From contig NZ_JAJHPU010000043.1 of the NCBI RefSeq assembly GCF_020831405.1, positions 310,001 to 374,000 of the forward strand: a stretch of 64,000 nt of DNA, read 5' to 3'. The position numbers were made by a program, and so were the translations under genes. Each line of letters begins with the position of its first letter. Position 1 is the first letter of the stretch. The DNA is from Pseudomonas oryzagri. Lineage in GTDB: Bacteria; Pseudomonadota; Gammaproteobacteria; Pseudomonadales; Pseudomonadaceae. Shown in pieces: positions 1 through 8,619 of the stretch. The notes under the pieces are model-generated. The model made no database searches and was not told where the DNA came from. It saw only the letters and a list, made by a program, of their open reading frames with translations.

Positions 1-71
1 TCGCGCAGCGATCTTCTATCGATGCCCCGCGCCGCCGCTGGGGGTAATCGTCGGCACAAGCTGTCCCTCTC

Positions 72-101
72 CTGCAGGGGCGAATTGATTCGCCCTGGCA
101 G
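72..101. repeat. REP-like palindrome downstream of sufE
   Basis: A perfect 8-bp stem, GGGCGAAT at 78-85 and ATTCGCCC at 88-95, has a 2-base loop and is flanked by imperfectly paired CTGCAG / CTGGCAG. The core matches the element pair at 59305-59402, so this is a dispersed family in this genome. It lies 23 bp beyond the sufE stop, the usual place for REP elements, and may act as an mRNA 3-prime stabiliser or weak terminator. Nothing else is visible in bases 1-123. Confidence 0.7.
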
Positions 102-123
102 CCGAAGGCCAATGAGTCCGTCT

Positions 124-540
124 CTACAGGGAGGCCTCGGTGGCCAGGGCGCGGATCCGCTGCAGCACCGCATTCAGGCCGTTGCTGCGCGAGGACGACA
201 GCTGGCGAGCCAGGCCGAGCTGGGCGAACCAGTCGGCCACATCCACCTCGCTCAGCTCGTCCGCCGTCAGGCCATTGACCCGCAGCAGCAGCAGGGCGAG
301 CAGGCCGCGCAGCAGGCGGGCGTCGCTGCCGGCGCGAAAGTGCAGGGCTCCGCCGATATGGCCGGGCACCAGCCACACGGTGCTTTCGCAGCCGTGCACG
401 CGGTTCGCTTCGCAGCGCTCCTCTTCGCTCAAGGGCTCCAGACGTTCGCCCCATTGCATCAGCAGGCGCGCGCGTTGTTCCCAGCCGGGGGTGTGGGCGA
501 AGGCATCCAGGGCTGCCTGGGCCGCGGGGGTGAGGTTCAT
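124..540 (-). CDS. sufE: SufE-family sulfur acceptor protein (CsdE/SufE)
   Basis: This 138-residue protein is the sulfur-acceptor partner of a cysteine desulfurase. SufE/CsdE proteins take persulfide sulfur from the desulfurase and pass it to Fe-S scaffolds or other acceptors in the cytoplasm. The acceptor cysteine is Cys51 in the motif RVHGCESTVW, the same position as in E. coli SufE, and the length is normal for the family. The start codon overlaps the stop of the upstream desulfurase gene by four bases (ATGA), so the two are translationally coupled. A longer in-frame reading on this strand extends upstream through the desulfurase gene but is a frame shadow. Whether it behaves as CsdE or SufE in vivo cannot be read from sequence; no sufBCD genes are in the window. 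Confidence 0.93.
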   Translation of the reverse strand: MNLTPAAQAALDAFAHTPGWEQRARLLMQWGERLEPLSEEERCEANRVHGCESTVWLVPGHIGGALHFRAGSDARLLRGLLALLLLRVNGLTADELSEVDVADWFAQLGLARQLSSSRSNGLNAVLQRIRALATEASL

Positions 541-1742
541 CGCAGTAGCTCCAGTGCATGGTGGAAGGCGGCGAAGAAGCGCTCGAGGTCGTCGCCGTCG
601 TTGTACAGGCCGAGCGAGACGCGGATCGCGCCGGGCATGCCGAGGCGCCGCAGCAGCGGCATGGCGCAGTGCTGGCCGGCGCGCACGGCGATGCCCTGCT
701 CGCTGAGCAGGTGGGAGAGGTCGGCGTTGTGCACCCCCTCGACCACGAAGCTGGCCATCGCGGTGTGCGACTCGCTGAGCAGATGCAGGCCGTCGAAGCG
801 GGCGAGACCAGCCAGCAGGCGCTGGTGCAGGGCGGCCTCGTGGGCGACGATGGCCTGCTCGTCCTGCGCGCCGAGATAGTCCAGTGCGGCGCCCAGGCCG
901 ACGGTGGCGGCGATGGCCGGGGTACCGGCCTCGAAGCCCAGCGGCGGCGGACGGAAGCGCGCCTCGTGGTAGTCGACGTACTGCACCATCTCGCCGCCGA
1001 ACTGCCAGTGACGCAGTTGGGCGAGGGCGCGGCGCCGACCGTAGAGCACGCCGCAGCCATCCGGGGCGTACAGCTTGTGGCCGGAGAACACGTAGAAATC
1101 GCAGCCCAGGGCCTGCAGGTCGTGGCGACCGTGGACCACGCCCTGGGCGCCGTCGACCACGGTCAGCGCATCCTGGGCACGGGCCAGCGCCAGCAGCGGC
1201 GCCAACGGCTGCCAGCGGCCGAGCACATTGGACAGCTGGCTGACCGCCAGCAGACGGGTGCGCGGACCGATCAGCGCGTCGGCCTGCTCGAGATCGATGT
1301 CGCCGGCGGCGTCGAGCGGCAATACCACCAGTTTCAGGTTGCGGCGGCGGGCCAGCTGCTGCCAGGGCAGCAGGTTGGCGTGGTGTTCGAGGGCACTGAC
1401 GGCGATCTCGTCGCCCTCGACGAACAGGTGCTCGAGGCCGTAGGCCAGCAGGTTGAGCCCTTCGGTACTGCCGCGGGTGAAGACGATCTCCTCCGGGCTG
1501 TCGGCGTTGAGCCACTGCGCGACCTTGCGGCGCGTGCCCTCGAAGGCCAGTGTCGCCCGTTCACCCGGCGCATGCTGGGCGCGATGCACGTTGGCGGCGC
1601 CCTCGAGGTAGTAGCCGAGCAGGGCGTCCAGCACGGCCTGCGGCTTCTGCGCGGTGGCGGCACTGTCCAAATAGGTCTGGGCGCTGGCGGTGAAGGCGGC
1701 GAAGGCCGGGAAGTCGGCGCGCCAGGGGGAGGGCAGGGACAT
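537..1742 (-). CDS. csdA: Cysteine desulfurase, class V aminotransferase (CsdA/SufS type)
   Basis: A PLP enzyme of 401 residues that removes sulfur from cysteine as an enzyme-bound persulfide, giving alanine. The PLP lysine is K223 in SGHKLYAPDG and the persulfide cysteine is C359 in RAGQHCAMP; both are standard for group II desulfurases (SufS/CsdA). The chosen ATG at 1742 gives MSLPSPWRADFPAF and has an AGGAG ribosome site about 6 bases upstream. An in-frame ATG 17 codons earlier adds an unconserved-looking leader. The gene overlaps sufE, its probable sulfur acceptor. It is separated from dapD upstream by a 200-bp palindromic element, so it probably has its own transcription signals or depends on read-through. 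CsdA and SufS cannot be told apart with certainty here. Confidence 0.94.
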   Translation of the reverse strand: MSLPSPWRADFPAFAAFTASAQTYLDSAATAQKPQAVLDALLGYYLEGAANVHRAQHAPGERATLAFEGTRRKVAQWLNADSPEEIVFTRGSTEGLNLLAYGLEHLFVEGDEIAVSALEHHANLLPWQQLARRRNLKLVVLPLDAAGDIDLEQADALIGPRTRLLAVSQLSNVLGRWQPLAPLLALARAQDALTVVDGAQGVVHGRHDLQALGCDFYVFSGHKLYAPDGCGVLYGRRRALAQLRHWQFGGEMVQYVDYHEARFRPPPLGFEAGTPAIAATVGLGAALDYLGAQDEQAIVAHEAALHQRLLAGLARFDGLHLLSESHTAMASFVVEGVHNADLSHLLSEQGIAVRAGQHCAMPLLRRLGMPGAIRVSLGLYNDGDDLERFFAAFHHALELLR

Positions 1743-1810
1743 GGTGGCTCCTGTTAGGGCCAAGGGAGGACCGCCGCTATGCGGCAGGTCCACCCTGCGG
1801 TGCTGGCACT

Positions 1811-2010
1811 GAAAAATTGTGTTTAAAGCGTAGCGAGCGAAGGCCAGGCAAGGCGAAATCAGGCGAGGACGCGGAGTTTACTGAGTGTAAATGAGCAGTA
1901 CTCGTTTCACTCGCCCTTCGGGCCGCCCTGCGGGCGTTCAGTAAACAGCACTGTCCGAGCCTGATTTCAACGCAGCATGGCCGAGCGCAGCAGCTTTAAG
2001 TCAATTTTTA
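1811..2010. repeat. ~200-bp imperfect palindrome (MITE-like) between dapD and csdA
   Basis: The left arm, about 1811-1884, is matched by the reverse complement of the right arm, about 1938-2010. Shared blocks in order from the outside are AAAATTG, TTAAAGC, GGCCA, GAAATCAGGC, GGAC and GTTTACTGA. The loop holds a small secondary hairpin, CGCCC..GGGCG, near 1911-1935. The outer end of the right arm contains the TAA stop of dapD at 2008-2010. The structure resembles non-autonomous dispersed elements of Pseudomonas; I cannot name the family. Transcribed from dapD it would form a long hairpin and could terminate or stabilise the message. No transposase is present. Confidence 0.75.
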
Positions 2011-3042
2011 GTTGTGCGCGTGGAGCATCTCGTTGAGCTCGATCGCGGTCTTGTTGGTCTTGCACTCGACCGCGCCGGTCTGCGAGTTGCGGCGCAGCAG
2101 CAGGTCGTTCTGGCCGGCGATATCGCGGGCCTTGACCACTTCCACCAGGTTGTTCTGCTCGTCGAGCACGGCGACCTTGGTGCCGGCGGTGATGTACAGG
2201 CCGGATTCGACGGTGCAGCGATCGCCCAGCGGGATGCCGATGCCGGCGTTGGCGCCGATCAGGCAGCCCTCGCCGACGGAAATCACGATGTTGCCGCCGC
2301 CGGACAGGGTGCCCATGGTCGAGCAACCGCCACCCAGGTCCGAGCCCTTGCCGACGAACACGCCGGCGGACACGCGGCCTTCGATCATGCCCGGGCCGGC
2401 GGTGCCGGCGTTAAAGTTGACGAAGCCCTCGTGCATGATGGTGGTGCCTTCGCCGATGTAGGCGCCCAGGCGCACGCGGGCGGTGTCGGCGATGCGCACG
2501 CCGCTCGGCACCACGTAGTCGGTCATCTTCGGGAACTTGTCCACCGAGAAGACTTCCAGCAGCTCGCCCTTCAGGCGCGCTTCCAGCTGGCGCTCGGCCA
2601 GCTCGCCGAGATCGACGGCGCCTTCGTTGGTCCAGGCCACGTTGGGCAGCAGCGGGAAGATGCCGGCCAGGCTGGTGCCGTGCGGCTTGACCAGACGGTG
2701 GGAGAGCAGGTGCAGCTTGAGGTAGGCCTCCGGGGTGCTGGCCGGGGCGGCGTCCTCGGCGAGCAGCACGGCGACCAGCGGCTTGCGGCTCTCGGCCAGG
2801 CGGGTCAGCAGGCTGGCCTGCACGGTGTTGAGCGACTTGAGCGCAGCGGCCAGGTCGTGGGCCTGGTGGTTGGTCATGGCGATGGTCTGGTTGCCGCCCT
2901 GGTAGCCCAGGATGGGGGCGACGGCGGCGACCAGTTCGGCCGCCGGGTCGAGCAGCGGCTGGGCGTAGAAGACTTCCAGCCAGGCGCCCTGGCGGTTCTG
3001 GGTGCCGACGCCGAAGGCGATGCTGTAGAGATTCTGCGACAT
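2008..3042 (-). CDS. dapD: 2,3,4,5-tetrahydropyridine-2,6-dicarboxylate N-succinyltransferase
   Basis: DapD transfers succinyl from succinyl-CoA to tetrahydrodipicolinate in the succinylase branch of diaminopimelate and lysine synthesis. The 344-residue protein is the long form typical of Pseudomonas. An N-terminal domain of about 160 residues precedes a left-handed beta-helix of hexapeptide repeats, seen in VRLGAYIGEGTTIMHEG and VFVGKGSDLGGG, roughly residues 180-290. The start ATG at 3042 is preceded by AAGGAAAG. It follows the ArsC-like gene by 37 bp in the same direction and shares the operon with dapC, the next enzyme of the pathway. The stop codon lies inside the end of the 1811-2010 palindrome. 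Confidence 0.97.
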   Translation of the reverse strand: MSQNLYSIAFGVGTQNRQGAWLEVFYAQPLLDPAAELVAAVAPILGYQGGNQTIAMTNHQAHDLAAALKSLNTVQASLLTRLAESRKPLVAVLLAEDAAPASTPEAYLKLHLLSHRLVKPHGTSLAGIFPLLPNVAWTNEGAVDLGELAERQLEARLKGELLEVFSVDKFPKMTDYVVPSGVRIADTARVRLGAYIGEGTTIMHEGFVNFNAGTAGPGMIEGRVSAGVFVGKGSDLGGGCSTMGTLSGGGNIVISVGEGCLIGANAGIGIPLGDRCTVESGLYITAGTKVAVLDEQNNLVEVVKARDIAGQNDLLLRRNSQTGAVECKTNKTAIELNEMLHAHN

Positions 3043-3079
3043 GCGAGAGCTTTCCTTTCGAGAGTGACGGGCTGCGGAC

Positions 3080-3430
3080 TCAGGCGAGCGCCGCGGCGTA
3101 GAGTTCCGGCTTGAAGCCGAGCAGGGTGCGGTCGCCGAGGTCGAGCACCGGGCGCTTGATCATCGACGGTTGCGCGAGCATCAGCTCGATGGCGCGCACC
3201 TGGTCGAGATCGGCCTTCTGCTCGTCGGCGAGCTTGCGGAAGGTGGTGCCGGCGCGGTTGAGGACCTTGTCCCAGCCGTGCTCGGCGCACCACTTCTCGA
3301 GGCTGGCGCGGTCGACGCCGGCGACCTTGTAGTCGTGGAACTGGTAGGCGACGCCCTGGTCGTCGAGCCAGGTGCGGGCCTTCTTCATGGTGTCGCAGGC
3401 CTTGATGCCGTACAGACAGGGTTCGGTCAT
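3080..3430 (-). CDS. ArsC/Spx-family thioredoxin-fold protein (YffB-like)
   Basis: A 116-residue thioredoxin-fold protein related to arsenate reductase ArsC and to Spx/YffB. The N-terminal strand and single cysteine are in MTEPCLYGIKACDTMKKA, with Cys12 at the ArsC active-site position. The C-terminal part contains RPVLDLGDRTLLGF, resembling the RP(I/V)L segment of the family. YffB-type proteins are thought to be glutathione-dependent reductases rather than true arsenate reductases; that is family knowledge, not shown here. The start at 3430 gives a normal YffB length; the longer reading is out of context and runs through dapC in another frame. It sits between a 55-codon ORF and dapD in the dapC-dapD operon, an arrangement also remembered for P. 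aeruginosa. Confidence 0.9.
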   Translation of the reverse strand: MTEPCLYGIKACDTMKKARTWLDDQGVAYQFHDYKVAGVDRASLEKWCAEHGWDKVLNRAGTTFRKLADEQKADLDQVRAIELMLAQPSMIKRPVLDLGDRTLLGFKPELYAAALA

Positions 3431-3447
3431 GGCGGGGCTCCTCGAAA

Positions 3448-3615
3448 TCAGGCGAAAGCCGGGTACAGGCGGTAGAACGGCGAGGACAACATGAGTCGCA
3501 CGCCGCCAGCCGGCACGGCCACCCCGGCAGCGCGCCCGCGGCGGTGGCAGCCGACGCCGCGCAGCAGGATGCCGAAGGCGGCGAGCGCGGTCATCACGTC
3601 GAGCGGATTGTCCAT
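3448..3615 (-). CDS. Small hypothetical protein coupled to dapC
   Basis: A 55-codon reading frame starts with ATG overlapping the dapC stop (TAATG), which favours translational coupling. It ends 17 bp before the ArsC-like start, filling the gap between two co-directional genes. The N-terminal half is hydrophobic (DVMTALAAFGILLRGVGC), the middle is Arg/Gly rich, and the C-terminus ends in FYRLYPAFA. No known family is recognised. Placement supports it as real, but conservation was not tested and a non-coding interpretation is possible. Confidence 0.45.
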   Translation of the reverse strand: MDNPLDVMTALAAFGILLRGVGCHRRGRAAGVAVPAGGVRLMLSSPFYRLYPAFA

Positions 3616-4817
3616 TATCCCTGGCGGCTCTCCAGATAGGCGCGGATGCGCTGGGCAGCCTCGACGCACTCGGCCAGCGGGGCGACCAGCGCCATGCGGA
3701 CGCGATTGGCGCCCGGGTTGATCCCGTCCACCTCGCGCGACAGGTAGGAGCCGGGCACCACGGTGACGTGCTCGCGCTCGAACAGCTCGCGGGTGAAGGC
3801 GGTGTCGCTTCCCGGGGTCTTGGCCCACAGGTAGAAGCCGCCGTCCGGGCGCGCCACCTCGAGCACGCCGCCGAGCACCTCGAGCACCGCATCGAACTTG
3901 GCGCGGTAGAGGTCGCGGTTGGCGCGTACGTGGGTCTCGTCGTTCCAGGCCGCGATGCTGGCCAGCTGGGTCTGCACCGGCATGGCGCAGCCGTGGTAGG
4001 TGCGGTAGAGCAGGAACGGCTTGAGGATCTCGGCGTCGCCGGCGACGAAGCCCGAGCGCAGGCCCGGCAGGTTGGAGCGCTTGGACAGGCTGTGGAACAC
4101 CACGCAGCGGGCAAAATCCGCGCGGCCCAGCTCGGCGCAGGCGGTCAGCAGGCCGGGCGGCGGGTTTTCCTCGTCGAAGTACAGCTCGCTGTAGCACTCG
4201 TCGGCGGCGATCACGAAGTCGTATTGGTCGGCCAGGGCGATCAGCTTCTTCAGGGTGTCCAGCGGCACCAGGGCGCCGGTGGGATTGCCCGGCGAGCAGA
4301 TGAAGAGGATCTGGCAGCGCTGCCAGACTTCCGTCGGCACCGCGTCGAAGTCGGGGTTGAAGCCGTTGCCTTCCAGGCACGGCAGGTAGTGCGGCTGGGC
4401 GCCGGCGAGCAGGGTGGCGCCCTCGTAGATCTGGTAGAACGGGTTGGGGCTGACTACCAGGGCGTCCGGCTCGCGACTCACCACCGCCTGGGTAAAGGCG
4501 AACAGCGCCTCGCGGGTGCCGTTGACCGGCAGAACGTGGCGGGCGGCATCCAGCCAGCCGGCGGGCACGCCGAAGCGGCGCTCGCACCAGTGGGCGATGG
4601 CCTCGCGCAGGGCCGGCAGGCCGAGGGTGGTAGGGTAGACGGAGAGCTGGTCGAGGCTGTCGGCCAGCGCCCGGGCGACGAACTCCGGCGAGCGGTGCTT
4701 GGGTTCGCCGATGGACAGGGCGATCGGCTTCTTGTCAGCCGGCGGCTGGGCGCCGGCGAGCAGCGCGCGCAGCTTTTCGAACGGGTAGGGCTGCAGGAGG
4801 TCGAGGGCTCGGTTCAT
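3615..4817 (-). CDS. dapC: N-succinyldiaminopimelate aminotransferase
   Basis: A class I/II fold-type I PLP aminotransferase of 400 residues that makes N-succinyl-LL-diaminopimelate. The PLP lysine is K246 in SLSKRSNLPGLRSGF. Other family signatures are SPNPFYQIYEG and the CSPGNPTG turn. The ATG at 4817 was chosen; a TTG one codon upstream is possible. The gene starts 13 bp after the glnD stop and is followed by the small ORF and dapD, so the nitrogen sensor GlnD and a lysine-pathway aminotransferase are probably cotranscribed. The assignment as DapC rather than another alpha-aminotransferase rests mostly on this context. Confidence 0.95.
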   Translation of the reverse strand: MNRALDLLQPYPFEKLRALLAGAQPPADKKPIALSIGEPKHRSPEFVARALADSLDQLSVYPTTLGLPALREAIAHWCERRFGVPAGWLDAARHVLPVNGTREALFAFTQAVVSREPDALVVSPNPFYQIYEGATLLAGAQPHYLPCLEGNGFNPDFDAVPTEVWQRCQILFICSPGNPTGALVPLDTLKKLIALADQYDFVIAADECYSELYFDEENPPPGLLTACAELGRADFARCVVFHSLSKRSNLPGLRSGFVAGDAEILKPFLLYRTYHGCAMPVQTQLASIAAWNDETHVRANRDLYRAKFDAVLEVLGGVLEVARPDGGFYLWAKTPGSDTAFTRELFEREHVTVVPGSYLSREVDGINPGANRVRMALVAPLAECVEAAQRIRAYLESRQG

Positions 4818-4830
4818 CAAGGGATCCTGT

Positions 4831-7542
4831 TCAGAAGCTGATGCGGGACGGTGTGATCAGGTTGTCCTGGGTGTCGGAAAGCTGGCGGACCAGGGACTCC
4901 TGCAGGCGGGCGCAGAGCTCCGGGTCGGACAGCGGCTGGTTGTGGGCGTCGGCGACGAAGAACACGTCTTCCACCCGCTCGCCCAGGGTGGCGATCTTGG
5001 CGTTGAGCACCGACAGGTCGAAGTCGAGGAAGATCTGCCCGACGCGGGCCAGCAGGCCCGGGCGGTCGGGTGCGATCACCTCGATGATGCTGAGCGGGCG
5101 CTGGGCGTCGGTGTGGATGGTCACCTGCGGGGCGAAACCGAAGCTCTTCAGCTGGCGTGGCACCCGGCGCTTGATGATGGTGCTGTAGTCCTGCGGGTTC
5201 TTCAGCGCATCCACCAGACCCTGGCGGATCTCCTTGATGCGCTGCGGGTCGTCGCCGATCGAGCCGCCGTCGGCATCCAGCACCACGTAGGTATCGAGGG
5301 TGAACTGGCTGGTGGAGGTGAGGATGCGCGCGTCCTGAATGTTCAGGTTGAGCTGGTCCATGGCCGCCACGGTCACGGCGAAGAAGTCGTGCTGGTCGGG
5401 GGCGTAGATGAAGATCTGGGTGCCGCCCTCGAATTCGCGCTGGGTGGTTTCCTTGATCAGCACCAGCGGCGCGCCGTCATGGGGATGGTGGAGGATCGCC
5501 TCGGTGTGCCAGGCGATATCCTCGGGGCTGTGGCGCAGGAAGTAGTCGTCGCCCAGTTGCGCCCACAGCTGCTCGGCGGCGTCCCCGTCGACCTGGCCGC
5601 GGCCGCGCAGCAGGTCGAGGGCTGCATGCTGGTTCTCGCGGATGCGCTCCTCGCGGTCGAGCGGGTTTTCCAGGCCGCGGCGCAGGGCGCGCTTGGTCTC
5701 GGCATACAGCTGGCGCAGCAGCGAGGCGCGCCACGAGTTCCACAGCGTCGGGTTGGTGGCGTTGATGTCGGCCACGGTCAGTACGTAGAGGTAGTCGAGA
5801 TGGACCTGATCGCCGACGGCGCGGGCGAAGTCGTGGATCACCTGCGGGTCCGACAGATCCTTGCGCTGGGCGGTGGTGGACATGATCAGGTGATTCTTCA
5901 CCAGCCAGGCGATCAGCCGGCTATCCCACGGCGGCAGGTGGTGACGCGCGCAGAAGTCCAGCGCGTCGCGAGCGCCCAGTTCGGAGTGGTCGCCGCCGCG
6001 CCCCTTGGCGATGTCGTGGTACAGGCCGGCGAAGTACACCAGCTCGGGCTTGGGCAGCTTGGCCATCAGTTCGCTGGCCAGCGGAAACTTCTCGGCCATG
6101 TCCGGGCGGCCGAGCTTGCGCAGGTTCTTGATCAGGTTGAGGGTGTGCGCATCGACCGTATAGATGTGGAACAGGTCGTGCTGCATCTGCCCGACGATAT
6201 GGCCGAACTCCGGCAGGTAGCGGCCGAGGATGCCGTAGCGATTCATCCGCCGCAGGTTGCGGTGGATGCCCTCGTGGGACTTGAACAGCTCGACGAACAG
6301 GCTGGTGTTGCGGATGTCGTGGCGGAACTTGTCGTCGATCAGGTGGCGATGGTCGCGCAGCAGGCGGATGGTGTCCGAGCGCACGCCACGGATCTCCGGG
6401 TGCTGGGCCATCAGCACGAAGACCTCGAGGATGGCGCTGGGGCTGCGCTTGAACACGTTGGCATTGGTCGCCTCGATGAAGCCGTCGCGCACCTGGAAGC
6501 GCGCATTGAGCTGCTGGGGCAGGCCGGATTCGGGCTGTTCGAGCAGCAGCTCCTCGAGGGTCTGGTTGACCAGGTCGCTCAGTTCGGCGGCGGCCATCAC
6601 CACCCGGTAGTACTTCTGCATGAACTGCTCGACCGCCAGCTTGGTATCGCTGGCCTCGAAGCCGAGCAGGCCGGCGAGGCGGCGCTGATGGTCGAACAGC
6701 AGGCGGTCCTCGGCGCGCCCGGCGATCATGTGCAGGGCGTAGCGCACCTTCCACAGGAAGGTCTGGCTGGAGGTCAGCAGGTTGTATTCGTTCTCGGTCA
6801 GCAGGCCGCGGGTGACCAGGGTCTCCAGCTTCAGGCTGCCGTACTGGCGGCAGGTGACCCAGAGGATGTGCTGCAGGTCGCGCAGGCCGCCGGGCGAGCC
6901 CTTGACGTTGGGTTCGAGGTTGTACTCGGTGTCGTTGTACTTGGCGTGGCGCGCGCGCTGCTCGGCACGCTTGGCGAGGAAGAACTCGCGGGCCGGCCAC
7001 ATGTACTGGGTGCCGGTGGCGGCGCGCATGCGCTGGCGCAGCTCGTCGGGACCTGCGATGGTGCGGCTTTCCATCAGGTTGGTGATCACCGTCAGGTCGG
7101 CGCGCGCCTCGCTGGCGCACTCCTCGATCGAGCGCACGCTCTGGCCGATCTCCAGGCCGATGTCCCACAGCAGGGTCAGGAAGCCCTCGATCGGCTGGCG
7201 CAGGGCTTCGTGCTGCGCGCCGTCGAGCAGGATCAGGATGTCGATGTCCGAATGCGGGTGCAGCTCGCCGCGCCCGTAGCCGCCGACCGCCACCAGGGCG
7301 ACATTGCCCGCGCCGCCCCAGTCGAAGCGGGTCCAGGCCTCGCGCAGGATCTGGTCGACGAACCAGGCGCGCCCGGTGATCAGCCTGCGGATGTCGCAAT
7401 TGGCGGAGAAACGCCCGTCGAGCACCTCGCCGGCCTGGCGGATGGCCTTCTTGAAGGCGCCGATCGGGCTGCTTTTCAGCGCCAGTTCGGCCTGGAACTG
7501 GCCGCGGTCGAACAGTTCGTGATCGACATCCGTCGGGTGCAT
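4831..7542 (-). CDS. glnD: [Protein-PII] uridylyltransferase / uridylyl-removing enzyme
   Basis: GlnD is the cytoplasmic glutamine sensor that uridylylates PII when nitrogen is short and deuridylylates it when glutamine is abundant. The 903-residue protein has the full architecture. The nucleotidyltransferase motif [19 protein letters not shown] is near residues 87-105, an HD domain with LYHDIAKG is near residue 505, and two C-terminal ACT domains occupy roughly 705-790 and 815-900 (for example [11 protein letters not shown] and [13 protein letters not shown]). Nothing essential looks missing. It lies 31 bp downstream of map and 13 bp upstream of dapC on the same strand, the remembered P. aeruginosa order. 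Confidence 0.98.
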   Translation of the reverse strand: MHPTDVDHELFDRGQFQAELALKSSPIGAFKKAIRQAGEVLDGRFSANCDIRRLITGRAWFVDQILREAWTRFDWGGAGNVALVAVGGYGRGELHPHSDIDILILLDGAQHEALRQPIEGFLTLLWDIGLEIGQSVRSIEECASEARADLTVITNLMESRTIAGPDELRQRMRAATGTQYMWPAREFFLAKRAEQRARHAKYNDTEYNLEPNVKGSPGGLRDLQHILWVTCRQYGSLKLETLVTRGLLTENEYNLLTSSQTFLWKVRYALHMIAGRAEDRLLFDHQRRLAGLLGFEASDTKLAVEQFMQKYYRVVMAAAELSDLVNQTLEELLLEQPESGLPQQLNARFQVRDGFIEATNANVFKRSPSAILEVFVLMAQHPEIRGVRSDTIRLLRDHRHLIDDKFRHDIRNTSLFVELFKSHEGIHRNLRRMNRYGILGRYLPEFGHIVGQMQHDLFHIYTVDAHTLNLIKNLRKLGRPDMAEKFPLASELMAKLPKPELVYFAGLYHDIAKGRGGDHSELGARDALDFCARHHLPPWDSRLIAWLVKNHLIMSTTAQRKDLSDPQVIHDFARAVGDQVHLDYLYVLTVADINATNPTLWNSWRASLLRQLYAETKRALRRGLENPLDREERIRENQHAALDLLRGRGQVDGDAAEQLWAQLGDDYFLRHSPEDIAWHTEAILHHPHDGAPLVLIKETTQREFEGGTQIFIYAPDQHDFFAVTVAAMDQLNLNIQDARILTSTSQFTLDTYVVLDADGGSIGDDPQRIKEIRQGLVDALKNPQDYSTIIKRRVPRQLKSFGFAPQVTIHTDAQRPLSIIEVIAPDRPGLLARVGQIFLDFDLSVLNAKIATLGERVEDVFFVADAHNQPLSDPELCARLQESLVRQLSDTQDNLITPSRISF

Positions 7543-7573
7543 GGGGCGTTCTCCTGTCGCGGGGTGGAGCGGA

Positions 7574-8356
7574 TCAGGGCAGCTGACGGGCGATGCTGTC
7601 GTCGCCGCGCAGGGTCAGGATTTCGCAGCCGGTCTCGGTCACCAGGATGGTGTGCTCGTACTGGGCGGACAGCTTGCGATCCTTGGTGATGGCGGTCCAG
7701 CCGTCGCCGAGCAGGCGGGTCTCGTGGCGGCCCTGGTTGATCATCGGCTCGATGGTGAAGGTCATCCCTTCCTTGAGCTCGAGACCGGTGCCGGCGCGGC
7801 CGTAGTGCAGCACCTGCGGCTCCTCGTGGAACACGTTGCCGATGCCGTGGCCGCAGTACTCGCGGACCACCGAGTAGCCGTTCTTTTCCGCGTGCTTCTG
7901 GATGATCTCGCCGATATCGCCCAGGCGCGCGCCGGGGCGCACCACGGAGATGCCCTTGTACAGGCATTCCTGGGTGATCTGGCAGAGACGGGTGGCCCAC
8001 TCGGGCACCTTGCCGACCATGAACATCTTGCTGGTATCGCCGAAGTAGCCGTCCTTGATCACGGTGATGTCGATATTGAGGATGTCGCCATCCTTGAGCG
8101 GCTTGTCGTTGGGGATGCCGTGGCAGACCACGTGGTTGAGCGAGGTGCAGATCGACTTGGGGAAGCCCTTGTAGTTGAGGGGGGCGGGGATGCCCTGCTG
8201 CACGTTGACGATGTAGTCGTGGCAGATGCGATCGAGCTCGTCGGTGGTGACCCCAGCCCTGACGTGGGGCTCGATCATTTCCAGCACTTCGGCGGCCAGG
8301 CGGCCGGCCACGCGCATTTTCTCGATTTCCTCGGCGGTCTTGATGGAGACGGTCAT
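7574..8356 (-). CDS. map: Methionine aminopeptidase, type I
   Basis: Removes the initiator methionine from nascent proteins. The 260-residue protein carries all five metal ligands of the pita-bread fold: D96 and D107 ([15 protein letters not shown]), H170 ([13 protein letters not shown]), E203 (FTIEPMI) and E234 (YEHTILV). It lacks the SH3-type N-terminal extension, so it is a class Ia enzyme. The start [14 protein letters not shown] agrees with other bacterial Map proteins; longer readings run into the divergent promoter region. It is divergent from rpsB across about 260 bp and heads the minus-strand map-glnD-dapC-dapD unit. Confidence 0.98.
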   Translation of the reverse strand: MTVSIKTAEEIEKMRVAGRLAAEVLEMIEPHVRAGVTTDELDRICHDYIVNVQQGIPAPLNYKGFPKSICTSLNHVVCHGIPNDKPLKDGDILNIDITVIKDGYFGDTSKMFMVGKVPEWATRLCQITQECLYKGISVVRPGARLGDIGEIIQKHAEKNGYSVVREYCGHGIGNVFHEEPQVLHYGRAGTGLELKEGMTFTIEPMINQGRHETRLLGDGWTAITKDRKLSAQYEHTILVTETGCEILTLRGDDSIARQLP

Positions 8357-8458
8357 CTGTTCTCTCTGGCGCGCTGCGCCCATTCGGGTAAACAGGAAAG
8401 GTTGGCATTCTAACAGAGGCCGGCGCGGCTGCGGGCGGTGGCGTGGGGCGCGGGCGGG

Positions 8459-8487
8459 TTTCGTCGGGCGCGCGGGTATGGTATAAA
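8459..8487 (+). promoter_or_regulatory. Candidate sigma-70 promoter for rpsB
   Basis: A TATAAA hexamer at 8482-8487 is spaced 17 bases from TTTCGT at 8459-8464. The -10 is good and the -35 poor. It is placed so that transcription would begin near 8494, giving a ~125-base leader before rpsB that includes the structured element at 8557-8600. Position and -10 match are the only support. Confidence 0.45.
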
Positions 8488-8554
8488 GCGCGGCGTTTTT
8501 CGGGGTGGTCCCGGAAAAGCATCGAAACCACACACGCACCGACACAACTATCCT

Positions 8555-8600
8555 GGGTGCCCGCAAGGGTTGGATATTGGGGTGCGTGGAGGCACAACCC
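8555..8600 (+). promoter_or_regulatory. rpsB leader structure, probable S2 autoregulatory element
   Basis: In the 5-prime leader, GGGTTG at 8567-8572 can pair with CAACCC at 8595-8600. GTGCC at 8557-8561 can pair with GGCAC at 8591-8595, producing a pseudoknot-like arrangement that ends 19 bases before the rpsB start. The GTGGAGG..AACCC segment resembles the conserved rpsB leader of E. coli, where free S2 represses translation of rpsB and tsf. Function here is inferred from that resemblance. Confidence 0.6.
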
Positions 8601-8619
8601 GACTTATCGAGGAAGAGAA

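Noticed and set aside
541-1515. Upstream extension of sufE in its own frame
   Set aside because: The extension reads through csdA out of frame and is Arg/Pro-rich; the canonical SufE start with ATGA coupling is at 540.
4942-7689. Long plus-strand open frame opposite glnD
   Set aside because: Compositionally biased antisense shadow; GlnD has all expected domains on the minus strand.
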